Numbered from the stretch's first letter, positions 6,665 to 15,387 are shown. The stretch: 21,785 nucleotides of DNA from an uncultured Collinsella sp. (GCA_900547285.1 URGF01000021.1:1-21785); one strand, 5' to 3'. Notes: generated by a model from the sequence alone, not told the origin. Numbers and translations: made by a program.

Positions 6665-8170
6665 ATGGAGCGTGCAAGCGGCGTCCTCATGCCCGTCTCA
6701 TCTCTGCCCGGACCATACGGAATCGGCGGCTTTGGCTGGAATGCCTACGACTTCGTCGATTTTCTCGCCTCGTGCAAACAACATTACTGGCAGATTCTGC
6801 CCCTTACGACGACCAGCTATGGCGATTCGCCCTATCAGTCGTTCTCGGCCCGCGCAGGCAACCCCAACTTTATCGACTTTGCCGAGCTTATCGAGGCAGG
6901 GTATCTGGAGCAGCGCGATATCGATGGCGTGTATCTGGGATCCGACCCCAGCAATGTCGACTACGGCGCTATCTTTGGCGGCCGCCGTCAGATTCTCGAC
7001 CGCGCCGCTGAGCGCTTTGCTGCCGACAAGCCGGCCGATTTTGATGACTTTATCCAGGCCAACGAGGACTGGCTCATCCCCTACTGCGAGTTCATGACCG
7101 TCAAAGAGGAGTGCGGTCTCAAGGCGTTTTGGGAGTGGTCCGCGGAGCTCCGCCGCCGCGGCGAGGCATCCGCCAAGGTCTGCGCCGCCCATCCCGAGCG
7201 CATGCTCTACCACCAGATGACGCAGTACTTCTTCGAGCGTCAGTGGAGCCGCCTCAAGGCCTATGCCAACGAGCGCGACATCCTGATCATCGGCGATCTG
7301 CCCATCTATGTCTCACGCGACTCCGTCGAGATGTGGGCCACGCCCGAGCTCTTTAAGATCGACGCCGCCGGTAATCCTGTGAGTGTCGCCGGCACGCCGC
7401 CCGACCAGTTCTCTGCCACCGGCCAGTACTGGGGCAATCCCATCTACGACTGGGACGCCATGGAGTCGGACGGTTTCTCCTGGTGGGAGGGCCGCATCCG
7501 CGCCGCCCTCGACATGTACGATGTCATCCGCCTGGATCACTTCCGCGGCTTCGAGGCCTATTGGGAGGTGCCGTTCTCCTCACCCGATTCGTCCTACGGC
7601 TCGTGGACGCAGGGCCCCGGCCTCAAGTTCTTCAAGACGCTCGAGGAAAAGCTCGGCACGCTGCCTATCATCGCCGAGGACCTGGGCTTCCTCACCCCCG
7701 GCGTCATCGACATGCGCGACAACTCGGGCTTCCCCGGCATGAAGATCTTGCAGTTCGCCTTTGAGGGCACCAACTCGTACTATCTGCCACACAACTACAT
7801 TGCCAACACCGTCGCCTATGTGGGCACCCACGACAACGAGACGGCGCGCGGTTGGTTTGAGGGAACGGCTACCCCGCGTCAGCGCGAGCAGGCGGCCCTG
7901 TACACCCATCAGCAGGCCGGCGAACCCATCGCCGACGCGCTCAACCGAACCATCGCAGCCAGCGTGAGCGACACGTGCATCTACACCATGCAGGACCTGC
8001 TCAACTTGGGCAACGAGGCGCGCATCAACACCCCTGCCACGCTGGGCGGCAACTGGACCTGGCGCATGCTCGACGGCGCCATCACCCGCGAGCTCGAGCA
8101 CAAACTCACCGACTGGACCGAGACCTACTTCCGCATCCCGTCGGAAGCCGAAATCGAGCTTCCTCAATAG
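6665..8170 (+). CDS. malQ: 4-alpha-glucanotransferase (amylomaltase)
   Basis: GH77 enzyme that transfers alpha-1,4-glucan segments between maltodextrins, releasing glucose and making longer chains for phosphorolysis; cytosolic. The 501-residue form is the compact bacterial/plant DPE1 length, shorter than E. coli MalQ. Motifs: MPVSSLPGPYGIGGFG at the N-terminus, GDLPIYVSRDSVEMW near 210-223, the nucleophile Asp291 in RLDHFRG, the acid/base Glu338 in IIAEDLG, and Asp390 in GTHDNET. These fall within a few residues of the Thermus amylomaltase triad (293/340/395). Start: ATG 6665 with GGTGAG upstream; in-frame TTG 6650 and GTG 6653 are possible but too near the purine tract. It probably forms an operon with glgP, which follows after 128 bp with the same strand and a coupled function. 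Confidence 0.95.
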   Translation: MERASGVLMPVSSLPGPYGIGGFGWNAYDFVDFLASCKQHYWQILPLTTTSYGDSPYQSFSARAGNPNFIDFAELIEAGYLEQRDIDGVYLGSDPSNVDYGAIFGGRRQILDRAAERFAADKPADFDDFIQANEDWLIPYCEFMTVKEECGLKAFWEWSAELRRRGEASAKVCAAHPERMLYHQMTQYFFERQWSRLKAYANERDILIIGDLPIYVSRDSVEMWATPELFKIDAAGNPVSVAGTPPDQFSATGQYWGNPIYDWDAMESDGFSWWEGRIRAALDMYDVIRLDHFRGFEAYWEVPFSSPDSSYGSWTQGPGLKFFKTLEEKLGTLPIIAEDLGFLTPGVIDMRDNSGFPGMKILQFAFEGTNSYYLPHNYIANTVAYVGTHDNETARGWFEGTATPRQREQAALYTHQQAGEPIADALNRTIAASVSDTCIYTMQDLLNLGNEARINTPATLGGNWTWRMLDGAITRELEHKLTDWTETYFRIPSEAEIELPQ

Positions 8171-8217
8171 GAGCTACCGCGCCCGACCCCTCCCCACCGT
8201 GCGGACGCGCTTGCTTA

Positions 8218-8251
8218 CCCGCGCGAGGCCACCCCAATCCCCTCGCGCGGG
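8218..8251 (+). terminator. Stem-loop between malQ and glgP
   Basis: Perfect 11-bp G+C-rich stem, CCCGCGCGAGG and CCTCGCGCGGG, with a 12-base loop, followed by ATTCTTATG without a real T-run. It is more likely a partial terminator or mRNA-stabilising hairpin that sets the malQ/glgP ratio than a full stop. A smaller dyad TGTAAT/ATTACA (8272-8289) abuts the glgP ribosome-binding site. Confidence 0.55.
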
Positions 8252-8298
8252 ATTCTTATGAATTGCAGACATGTAATCAACCCATTACAGGAGGAAAC

Positions 8299-10566
8299 AT
8301 GCCCCAAATTAACCTCATGGAACTCGCCGAGCAGTCTTTTGGCACCTCGCTCGAGCAGCTCGACGACCGTCGCATTTACAAGCTGCTGGTCAAACTCGTG
8401 CAGGAGCGCTCCGCCGCCTGCCCGCTCAACAACGGCAAGAAAAAGCTCTATTACATTTCCGCCGAATTTTTGATCGGCAAGCTGCTCATCAACAACATGA
8501 TCGACCTCGGCATCTACGACGAGGTTAAGGACCAGCTCACCGCCGCAGGCCACGACCTCAACAAGATCGAGGAGTTCGAGGTCGAGCCGTCGCTCGGCAA
8601 CGGCGGCCTGGGCCGCCTGGCCGCATGCTTCCTGGATTCCATCGCCACGCTGGGCTTGACCGGCGATGGCGTGGGCCTCAACTATCACTACGGCCTGTTC
8701 CGTCAGCGCTTTGTCGACAACCAGCAGAAGGCCGTCCCCGACGAGTGGCTCGGTGAGCAGGACATCCTAGTCGACGACGACCGCTCCTACACCGTCGAGT
8801 TCGGCGATTTTGCCGTTACCTCCAAGCTCGTCAACATCGACGTGCCCGGTTACGGCCAGCCCACCAAGAACCGTCTGCGCCTGTTCGACCTGGCGAGCGT
8901 CGACGACGGCCTGGTCCCCGGCAGCTCCATCGACTTCGACAAGACCGAGATCGCCAAGAACCTCACCTTGTTCCTCTACCCCGACGATTCCGACGAGCAG
9001 GGCCGCCTGCTTCGCATCTACCAGGAATACTTCATGGTGAGCAACGCCGCCCAGCTCCTGATCGACGAGGCCATCGAGCGCGGCAGCAACCTGCACGATC
9101 TGGCCGACTACGCCGTGGTCCAAATTAACGACACGCACCCCACCATGGTCATCCCCGAGCTCATTCGCTTGCTCACCACCGAGCATGACATCGAGTTTGA
9201 CGAGGCCGTGACCATCGTACGCTCCATGGTCGCCTACACTAACCACACGATTCTTGCCGAGGCGCTCGAGAAGTGGCCGCTCGCCAGCCTGCAGAAGGTC
9301 TCCCCTGCCATCGCCGACATTATCGTCAAGCTCGATGAGATCGCGAAGGCCGAGTACGATGACCCGCGCGTCGCCATCATCGACGAGCACGACACCGTCC
9401 ACATGGCCCACATGGACATCCACTTTGGCTTCTCCATCAACGGCGTAGCCGCCCTCCACACCAAGATCCTGGAGGACACCGAGCTTCATCCGTTCTACGA
9501 GATCTATCCCGAGAAGTTCTCCAACAAGACCAACGGCATCACCTTCCGCCGCTGGATCCATGGAGCCAACCCCGCGCTCGCCAGCCTGCTCGACGATGTA
9601 ATCGGCACCGACTGGCGCAGCACCGGCGATCTGAACAAACTCGCCAAGTTCGCCGACGACAAGGACGTTCTTGAGCGCCTGGCCGCCACCAAGGTCGAGG
9701 CCAAGGCCATCATGCGCCAGTTCATGGCGCTCGAGCAGGGCGTGACCATTCCCTCCAACGCCATCATCGACGTCCAGGTCAAGCGCATCCACGAGTACAA
9801 GCGTCAGCAGATGCTCGCGCTCTACATCATCTGGAAGTACTTCGATATCAAGAACGGCAACAGGCCTAAGCACCCTGTCACCATCATCTTTGGCGGCAAG
9901 GCGGCGCCTGCCTACACTATCGCGCAGGACATCATCCATCTGATCCTGACGCTGTCGCAGTGGATTGCAAACGACCCCGACGTGGCTCCCTACCTGCAGG
10001 TTGTCATGATCGAGAACTACAACGTCACCGCCGCCGAGCGCGTGATCCCCGCCGCTGACATCTCCGAGCAGATCAGCCTGGCCTCCAAGGAGGCGAGCGG
10101 CACCTCCAACATGAAGTTCATGCTCAACGGCGCCCTAACCCTGTGCACGCTCGACGGTGCCAACGTGGAGATTGCCGAGCTCGTGGGCGACGAGAACATC
10201 TATACCTTTGGTGCCTCGTCCAAACAGGTCGAGCAGCTCTACGCCGACGGCACCTACAACGCCGGTGCGCTCTACCGCAAGCCCGGCATTAAACTGCTGG
10301 TGGACTTCATCACCAACCCGGCCTTTATGGCGACCGGCAATGCCGAGCGCCTGCAGCGCCTGCACGACGACATTAAGGGCAAGGACTGGTTTATGGCCCT
10401 GCTCGACATTGAGGAGTACATCCAGACCAAGGAGCGCGTGCTGGCCGACTACGAGGACCAGGACGCCTGGATGCGCAAGGCGCTCATCAATATCGCCAAC
10501 GCCGGCACCTTCTCGTCCGACCGTACGATCTCCCAGTACAACGACGAGATCTGGCACCTGAGCTAA
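8299..10566 (+). CDS. glgP: Glycogen/maltodextrin phosphorylase (GT35)
   Basis: PLP-dependent phosphorylase that releases glucose-1-phosphate from the non-reducing ends of glycogen or maltodextrins. The 755-residue protein is somewhat shorter than the 800-815 of E. coli and Bacillus enzymes but has the whole conserved core: YYISAEFLIGKLL near 50-62, SLGNGGLGRLAACFLDS near 96-112, YAVVQINDTHPTMVIPEL, YTNHTILAEALEKWPL, FSNKTNGITFRRW, VKRIHEYKRQQ, FGGKAAPAY, and the PLP site EASGTSNMKFMLNGALT with Lys606. The ATG at 8299 has a near-perfect AGGAGG. Partnered with MalQ, it gives the usual pair for intracellular maltodextrin or glycogen use. It ends in a strong terminator. The sequence alone does not separate glycogen from maltodextrin preference. 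Confidence 0.96.
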   Translation: MPQINLMELAEQSFGTSLEQLDDRRIYKLLVKLVQERSAACPLNNGKKKLYYISAEFLIGKLLINNMIDLGIYDEVKDQLTAAGHDLNKIEEFEVEPSLGNGGLGRLAACFLDSIATLGLTGDGVGLNYHYGLFRQRFVDNQQKAVPDEWLGEQDILVDDDRSYTVEFGDFAVTSKLVNIDVPGYGQPTKNRLRLFDLASVDDGLVPGSSIDFDKTEIAKNLTLFLYPDDSDEQGRLLRIYQEYFMVSNAAQLLIDEAIERGSNLHDLADYAVVQINDTHPTMVIPELIRLLTTEHDIEFDEAVTIVRSMVAYTNHTILAEALEKWPLASLQKVSPAIADIIVKLDEIAKAEYDDPRVAIIDEHDTVHMAHMDIHFGFSINGVAALHTKILEDTELHPFYEIYPEKFSNKTNGITFRRWIHGANPALASLLDDVIGTDWRSTGDLNKLAKFADDKDVLERLAATKVEAKAIMRQFMALEQGVTIPSNAIIDVQVKRIHEYKRQQMLALYIIWKYFDIKNGNRPKHPVTIIFGGKAAPAYTIAQDIIHLILTLSQWIANDPDVAPYLQVVMIENYNVTAAERVIPAADISEQISLASKEASGTSNMKFMLNGALTLCTLDGANVEIAELVGDENIYTFGASSKQVEQLYADGTYNAGALYRKPGIKLLVDFITNPAFMATGNAERLQRLHDDIKGKDWFMALLDIEEYIQTKERVLADYEDQDAWMRKALINIANAGTFSSDRTISQYNDEIWHLS

Positions 10567-10594
10567 TTCGGTTTCATCGCCCATCCTCTTGAAA

Positions 10595-10625
10595 ACGGAG
10601 CCACGGCAACGCGGCTCCGTTTTTT
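10595..10625 (+). terminator. glgP rho-independent terminator
   Basis: ACGGAGCC/GGCTCCGT stem, extended inward by CG/CG around a GCAA loop, followed by TTTTTT. It lies 29 bases after the glgP stop. Confidence 0.95.
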
Positions 10626-10706
10626 GTGCCCGCACGTTACCCTGTGATCCGACTCGGCCAAACAATCTCGATCCATAACAACTACTCAACCAAAACGGTC
10701 CCAGCT

Positions 10707-10883
10707 GTTACAGATTGAGACATACCGGCCCCTCCCCTTGGGTTTATCTCAATCTGTAACATCTAGCAGGTGAAATTCGCCTTTGGTGTTACAGATTTAG
10801 ATGAAATGGTTAGCTCAGCGGAACCGCCTCGATCTGTAACATCTAACGTCCGAAATCGGCCCTATCCGTTACAGATCGAGACA
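10707..10883. repeat. Array of alternating inverted GTTACAGAT motifs
   Basis: The motif GTTACAGAT(T/C)GAGACA appears five times in alternating orientation: plus at 10707, minus ending 10760, plus at 10788 (T variant), minus ending 10840, plus at 10868. Plus and minus copies pair into hairpins with 12-14 bp arms and loops of roughly 26 bases. The whole unit repeats with a period of 80-81 bp; the links after each minus copy are related (ATCTA, six variable bases, GAAAT, then CGCC or CGGCC). It lies between the convergent glgP and msmK genes and has no coding capacity. Together with the two terminators it accounts for the 455-bp gap. Confidence 0.85.
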
Positions 10884-10914
10884 AACGACCGGTCAGACAG
10901 TCCCAACACAAAGA

Positions 10915-10953
10915 AAGGCTCCCCTCTCGCCCAGTGGACGGGAGGGGAGCCTT
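10915..10953 (-). terminator. Terminator of the ABC importer operon
   Basis: Perfect 12-bp stem AAGGCTCCCCTC/GAGGGGAGCCTT. Read on the minus strand it is followed by TCTTTGTG, a modest T-rich tract. It is 68 bases beyond the msmK stop. Confidence 0.75.
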
Positions 10954-11021
10954 ATATGTGACCGCGGCAAAAGGATGGCAAAGCCGCAGTCGCCCAAAGG
11001 GAGGGCCTGGATGCACCGGGC

Positions 11022-12221
11022 CTAGATAAGGTTCTTGCCAGACACCTTATCGAAGAGATGAGTCGCGTTCTTCTCGAACTTGAACCAGATGGGGTCGCCA
11101 GCCTTGAGCGCGCCCTTGGCCTCGAGGTCGACGACGGGGATAATCAGGACAAACTGGCCGTCGGGAGCGGTCACGTGGACATGCTCGGTCGAGCCCATGA
11201 GCTCGGTCACCTCGACGGTGCCCTGGAGCGCACCCTCCTCGCCCTTGTCGGCAAGCAGAATCTGCTCGGGACGCACGCCGGCCGTGATCTCCTTCACGTC
11301 GCCGCCGTCCCAGTTGAGAGCAAGCTGAGCGCAGGTCTCGGGGGCGAGCGCCACGTTCATATCCTCGGTCTTGACGGTAAAGCCGTTGCCCGAGCGCACC
11401 AGCTGGGCATCGAAGAAGTTCATCTGCGGCACGCCGATAAAGCCGGCGACGAAGATGTTCGCGGGATGGTTGAAGACCTCCTGCGGGGTGGCGATCTGCT
11501 GGACGACGCCGTCCTTCATGACCACGATACGGTCACCGAGGGTCATAGCCTCGGTCTGGTCGTGAGTAACATAAATGAACGTGCCCTTGATCTCGTGGCG
11601 CAGCTTAATGAGCTCGGCACGCATCTGGTTACGAAGCTTGGCGTCCAGGTTGGACAGGGGCTCGTCCATCAGGAAGACCTTGGGGTCACGCACGATGGCG
11701 CGGCCGATAGCGACACGCTGGCGCTGGCCGCCCGAAAGCGCCTTGGGCTTACGGTCGAGGTACTCGGTAATGCCCAGAATCTCGGCAGCAGAGCGAACTT
11801 TGCGGTCGATCTCGTCCTTGGGGACCTTCTTGAGCTCGAGCGTAAACGCCATGTTCTCGTACACCGTCATATTGGGGTACAAAGCATAGCTCTGGAACAC
11901 CATGGCGATGTCGCGGTCCTTGGGCGCCACGTCGTTGACGCGCTTGCCGTCGATGAGCACATCGCCCGAGGTAATGTCCTCCAGGCCGGCGACCATGCGC
12001 ATCGTCGTGGACTTACCGCAGCCAGAGGGGCCAACGAGGACGACGAACTCCTGGTCGTGAACGGTGAGGTTGAAGTCCTCTACAGCGAGCACACCGTCCT
12101 CGGTAACCTTGAGGTTGTGCTTCTTCTCCTCGGTCTTCTTCTTTTTGCCAAAGAAGCCCTTCTTTTTTGACTCGTTGTTGGGATACACCTTCTGAACATG
12201 TTTGAGTACGATCTCGGCCAT
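11022..12221 (-). CDS. msmK: Sugar ABC transporter ATP-binding protein, MsmK/MalK/UgpC type
   Basis: 399-residue ATPase that energises the carbohydrate importer encoded upstream; it acts as a homodimer on the inner membrane face. Visible: A-loop aromatic Tyr13, Walker A GPSGCGKS at 64-71, Q-loop VFQSYALYPNMTV at 108-120, signature LSGGQRQR at 162-169, Walker B VFLMDEP at 182-188, D-loop SNLD, H-loop His220, and a C-terminal TOBE/MalK regulatory domain (about 240-399). Unusual: an insertion of about 30 residues, very lysine-rich, between the first strand and the second (residues 15-45). The ATG at 12221 has AAAGG upstream. It is the last gene of the operon, 68 bp after the MalG-like gene. MsmK-type ATPases often serve several importers. 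Confidence 0.95.
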   Translation of the reverse strand: MAEIVLKHVQKVYPNNESKKKGFFGKKKKTEEKKHNLKVTEDGVLAVEDFNLTVHDQEFVVLVGPSGCGKSTTMRMVAGLEDITSGDVLIDGKRVNDVAPKDRDIAMVFQSYALYPNMTVYENMAFTLELKKVPKDEIDRKVRSAAEILGITEYLDRKPKALSGGQRQRVAIGRAIVRDPKVFLMDEPLSNLDAKLRNQMRAELIKLRHEIKGTFIYVTHDQTEAMTLGDRIVVMKDGVVQQIATPQEVFNHPANIFVAGFIGVPQMNFFDAQLVRSGNGFTVKTEDMNVALAPETCAQLALNWDGGDVKEITAGVRPEQILLADKGEEGALQGTVEVTELMGSTEHVHVTAPDGQFVLIIPVVDLEAKGALKAGDPIWFKFEKNATHLFDKVSGKNLI

Positions 12222-12289
12222 GTCTCTACCTTTCGATACGCGGCACCGCGCTGAGGGGCGCCACCAAAACTTGCAAAACAGTTACGGCA

Positions 12290-13129
12290 TCAGCCCTTGA
12301 CGGCACCTGCCACCACGCCGTCGATGATGTACTTCTGACAGAGGATGTACATGATGACGATGGGGATAACGACCATCATGATGCAGGCCATCATGGGGCC
12401 GAGCTCGACGTGGCCGTAGCCGCCGCGGAAGTACTGGATCAAGATAGGAATGGTCTTGTACTTGGTGGAGTCGAGCGTAAGGTAGGGCAGCAGATAGTCG
12501 TTCCAGACCCACATGGTCTCGAGGATGCCGACCGAAAGATAGGTGGGCTTCATGATGGGAAGGACGATCTTAAAGAACACCTGGACCGGGTTGCAGCCAT
12601 CAATCATGGCCGCCTCCTCGATCTCGAGCGGGATGTTCTTTACAAAACCGGCGAACATAAAGACCGCCAGGCCCGCGCCAAAGCCGAGGTAGATAAAGCA
12701 GATGTTGAACGGCGTGTTGAAGCCGATGCGGTCCGCCAAATTGGACAGCGTGAACATGAGCATCTGGAAGGGCACGACCATCGAGAACACGAACAGGTAA
12801 TAGAAGAAGTTCGAGATCTTGTTGTTGACACGAACCACGTACCAAGCGCACATGGAGCAGCACACCAAGATCAGCACGACCGACGTGACCGTGATGATGA
12901 GCGAGTACATAAATGCCGAGGCAAAGCCCTGCTCGTTAAGGGCGTGCATGTAGTTTGCGAGGCCGTTGAACGTCTCGGGCGTGAGCAGATCGAATGCCGT
13001 GGTGGTGCTGATTGCGGTCGCTTTCTTAAAAGAATTAAGCGCAATCATGAACACGGGGTAGATCCACGCGAGCGACAGGATCGTAAAGAAAATCGAGAGC
13101 GCGCGGTTGATAACCTTATCGCGTTTCAT
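12290..13129 (-). CDS. Sugar ABC transporter permease, MalG-like
   Basis: 279-residue integral membrane protein with about six hydrophobic segments (first near 10-32). The cytoplasmic EAA loop, EEAAMIDGCNPVQVFFKIVLP at roughly 171-191, is the ATPase-docking motif of binding-protein-dependent permeases; the LNSFKK and NxxxxS features at the N-terminus match the MalG branch. Its ATG overlaps the stop of the MalF-like gene (TAATG) and has an AGGAGGTG ribosome-binding site inside that gene, so the two are translationally coupled. Substrate is set by the binding protein, not visible here. Confidence 0.95.
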   Translation of the reverse strand: MKRDKVINRALSIFFTILSLAWIYPVFMIALNSFKKATAISTTTAFDLLTPETFNGLANYMHALNEQGFASAFMYSLIITVTSVVLILVCCSMCAWYVVRVNNKISNFFYYLFVFSMVVPFQMLMFTLSNLADRIGFNTPFNICFIYLGFGAGLAVFMFAGFVKNIPLEIEEAAMIDGCNPVQVFFKIVLPIMKPTYLSVGILETMWVWNDYLLPYLTLDSTKYKTIPILIQYFRGGYGHVELGPMMACIMMVVIPIVIMYILCQKYIIDGVVAGAVKG

Positions 13130-13983
13130 TACTGCTGCACCTCCTTGGACCTCGTGGCCTTAAGCTGGATCATGGAGATGGCCACGACCAGGATGCAGAA
13201 GATAACCGCCTTGGCCTGACCGATGCCCTGCCATGCGATACCGGCACGCGAATAGAACGTGTTGTAGATGTTCAGGGCGAGCATCTCGGTGGAGTGCGCG
13301 GGGGCGCCGCCGGTAAGGGCGAGGTTCTGGTCGAACAGCTTAAAGCCGTTGGTGATGGACAGGAACAGGCAGATGGTGATGGTCGGCATCAGGTTAGGAA
13401 TCTTAACCTTCCAAAACGTCTGCCATGCCGTAGCGCCGTCGACCTTGGCGGCCTCGATGTAGTCGGACGGAATGGACTGCAGACCAGCGATGTAGATGAT
13501 CATCATGTAGCCGACCTGCTGCCACAGGGTCAGGATGATAAGGCCCCAGAAGCCAGCAGCAGAGTTAAGAGCGATGAGCTGGGCGCCCACGTTGGAGAGC
13601 AGGCAGTTGATCAGAATCTGCCAAATGTAGCCCAGCACGATGCCGCCGATCAGGTTAGGCATAAAGAAGATCGTACGGAAGATGTTGGTGCCTTTGAGCG
13701 CCTTGCGGGTGAGCGCCTGCGCAATGGCCAGGGCGATCACGTTGATGAGCACCGTCGACAGGAAGGCAAACGCCACGGTAAAGAAGAACGACGTGGAGAA
13801 CTGCGGATCGGACAGCGCGCGCACGTAGTTCTCGATACCGACAAAGTGCGCGTTACTAATGATAATAAACTGGCAGAACGAGAGATAGAAGCCCTGGATA
13901 AAAGGGATCACGAACCCGATCATAAACGCCAGGCACGTGGGCAGCATAAAGAGCGGCCACCAGCGCTTGAGTGCTTTGCCCAT
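13129..13983 (-). CDS. Sugar ABC transporter permease, MalF-like
   Basis: 284-residue integral membrane protein, the partner of the MalG-like subunit. The first membrane segment is about residues 9-35, in the short MalF form without the large periplasmic insertion of E. coli MalF. The EAA loop YIEAAKVDGATAWQTFWKVKIP is at about 175-196. Start ATG 13983 with AAAGGA upstream. It lies 87 bp after the lipoprotein gene, separated by a perfect G+C-rich stem-loop that probably lowers permease expression relative to the binding protein, as is common for such operons. Confidence 0.95.
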   Translation of the reverse strand: MGKALKRWWPLFMLPTCLAFMIGFVIPFIQGFYLSFCQFIIISNAHFVGIENYVRALSDPQFSTSFFFTVAFAFLSTVLINVIALAIAQALTRKALKGTNIFRTIFFMPNLIGGIVLGYIWQILINCLLSNVGAQLIALNSAAGFWGLIILTLWQQVGYMMIIYIAGLQSIPSDYIEAAKVDGATAWQTFWKVKIPNLMPTITICLFLSITNGFKLFDQNLALTGGAPAHSTEMLALNIYNTFYSRAGIAWQGIGQAKAVIFCILVVAISMIQLKATRSKEVQQ

Positions 13984-14003
13984 AAAAGGGTCCTTTCAAT
14001 ATG

Positions 14004-14039
14004 CAGGGGGCGGGCAAACCAACGTCTGCCCGCCCCCTG
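14004..14039 (-). promoter_or_regulatory. Intercistronic stem-loop between lipoprotein and MalF-like genes
   Basis: Perfect 13-bp stem CAGGGGGCGGGCA/TGCCCGCCCCCTG with a 10-base loop and no T-run on the minus strand. It lies between two co-directional operon genes, so it is best read as an mRNA-stabilising or partial-termination element. Confidence 0.7.
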
Positions 14040-14070
14040 TCGCTAATCAGATAGCTTGGGCAGCAACTGC

Positions 14071-15387
14071 TTACTCGGAAGCGGCCTTCTCGGTCTTCCA
14101 GCCATCAACGAAGGCGTTCTTGACGCCGTCCCACTTGGTGTTGTCGGCAGCATAAGCGATGAGAGCCTGCTTGAGGTTCTTCTTCCACTCCTCGGAGGGG
14201 ATGTAAACGAAGTCCCAAGCGACGGTCTTCTTGCCGTCCTTGGCCATGGCAACGGCCTGCTGCGAGAAGACGTTGGTGGTCTCCTTGGCGCTCTTGAACG
14301 GAGCGGTCAGACCCATCTTGTCGGCGATGATGCTGGTCGGGGTGTCAGCGGTGACGCACCAATACATGAAGTCCTCGGTGGCCTTCTGGGCATCCTCGGA
14401 AGCCTGGGAACTGACGCACCAGTAGTTCTCGCCGCCGGAGCACAGGCCCTGGTTCTCCTCGCCGTCAACACCGATGTAGATGGGCATCATGCCAATCTGA
14501 TCGTCGGTCATGCCGGCCTTGACGAGGTCAGAGTAGGCCCAAGAGCCATTCTGGTAGAAGACGGCCTTGCCGGTTGCGAACTCGTTGGTGGCGTCGTCGC
14601 CGGTCTTGGAAGCAAGCTGCGAAGGATCGCAGGTGGAGTCGGTGATGTACAGGTCGAAGATCTGCTTGTAGTTGTCGAGGAACTCACCCTTGATCTCGTC
14701 GTCCTCCTGGTTGTGCTCCTTCTCAAACTCGTAGTAGAGCGGCATGTTGGCAAGGTGTGTGGTGTAGCGCCAGCTGGAGGAGTCGTCCATGCCGGCGGAA
14801 GTGAAGGCACCCTCGACACCAAGCTCGTCCTTGCGGGCCTGGATGTCGTCGGCACAAGCCTTCAGCTTGTCGAAGGAGTTGATGTCCTCGGCCTTGTAGC
14901 CAGCCTTCTCGAGCAGCTGCTTGTTGTAAATAATGCCGAAGCTCTCCTGAACCCAGTCGATGCACACATCCTTGCCGTCGGACTGCAGAGCCAGGGAGTC
15001 ATCAATGAGCTCACCGCGGAGCTTGGTATCGGACAGGTCGGCGCAGTAATCCTTCCAGTTCTTAAGACCGGTGGGGCCATTGACCTGGAACAGGGTCGGA
15101 GCGGAGCTCTTGGACATCTCGGACTTGAGCTTCTCCTCGTAGGTGTTGGAGGCGGCGGTCACGATCTTGACCTCGACGCCCTTCTCCTTCTTGTACGCCT
15201 TGGCGATCTCCTTCCACTCCTTGTCGACCTCGGGCTTGAATTGGAGGAAGTAGACCTCGGCAGCGTCACCAGAAGCAGAGGAGCCGGAGCCGGCGGAGCC
15301 ACCGCAGCCCACGAGACCCAGACCAAGAACCGCAGCCGCGGAACCAGCAAAGCCCAGGAACTGCCTTCTGCTCATTTCGTTCTTCAT
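14071..15387 (-). CDS. Extracellular solute-binding lipoprotein of a sugar ABC importer
   Basis: 438-residue family-1 solute-binding protein that captures the sugar and hands it to the MalF/MalG-like channel. The N-terminus MKNEMSRRQFLGFAGSAAAV reads as a twin-arginine signal (Arg7-Arg8) and ends in the lipobox LVGC (Cys28), followed by a Gly/Ser-rich tether; the mature protein would be lipid-anchored outside the membrane. Tat plus lipobox in one signal is notable. The ATG at 15387 follows AAAGGGTGG at proper spacing; an in-frame ATG 18 bases upstream would overlap that site and is rejected. The C-terminal half (FMYWCVTADTPTSIIADKMGLTAPF and the Trp-rich tail) resembles binding proteins for oligosaccharides, but the ligand is unknown. 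It is first in the operon; its promoter region carries two TreR-like sites. A GGCGGC/GCCGCC hairpin (15411-15429) sits in the leader. Confidence 0.93.
   Translation of the reverse strand: MKNEMSRRQFLGFAGSAAAVLGLGLVGCGGSAGSGSSASGDAAEVYFLQFKPEVDKEWKEIAKAYKKEKGVEVKIVTAASNTYEEKLKSEMSKSSAPTLFQVNGPTGLKNWKDYCADLSDTKLRGELIDDSLALQSDGKDVCIDWVQESFGIIYNKQLLEKAGYKAEDINSFDKLKACADDIQARKDELGVEGAFTSAGMDDSSSWRYTTHLANMPLYYEFEKEHNQEDDEIKGEFLDNYKQIFDLYITDSTCDPSQLASKTGDDATNEFATGKAVFYQNGSWAYSDLVKAGMTDDQIGMMPIYIGVDGEENQGLCSGGENYWCVSSQASEDAQKATEDFMYWCVTADTPTSIIADKMGLTAPFKSAKETTNVFSQQAVAMAKDGKKTVAWDFVYIPSEEWKKNLKQALIAYAADNTKWDGVKNAFVDGWKTEKAASE

Noticed and set aside
7975..8298. Extended N-terminus for GlgP overlapping malQ
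   Set aside because: The open frame continues into malQ out of frame, but phosphorylase homology begins after the ATG at 8299, which has an AGGAGG site.
10707..10883. CRISPR-like array
   Set aside because: The repeats are only 9-16 bases, alternate in orientation, vary in sequence, and the segments between them are related rather than unique; no cas genes are near.
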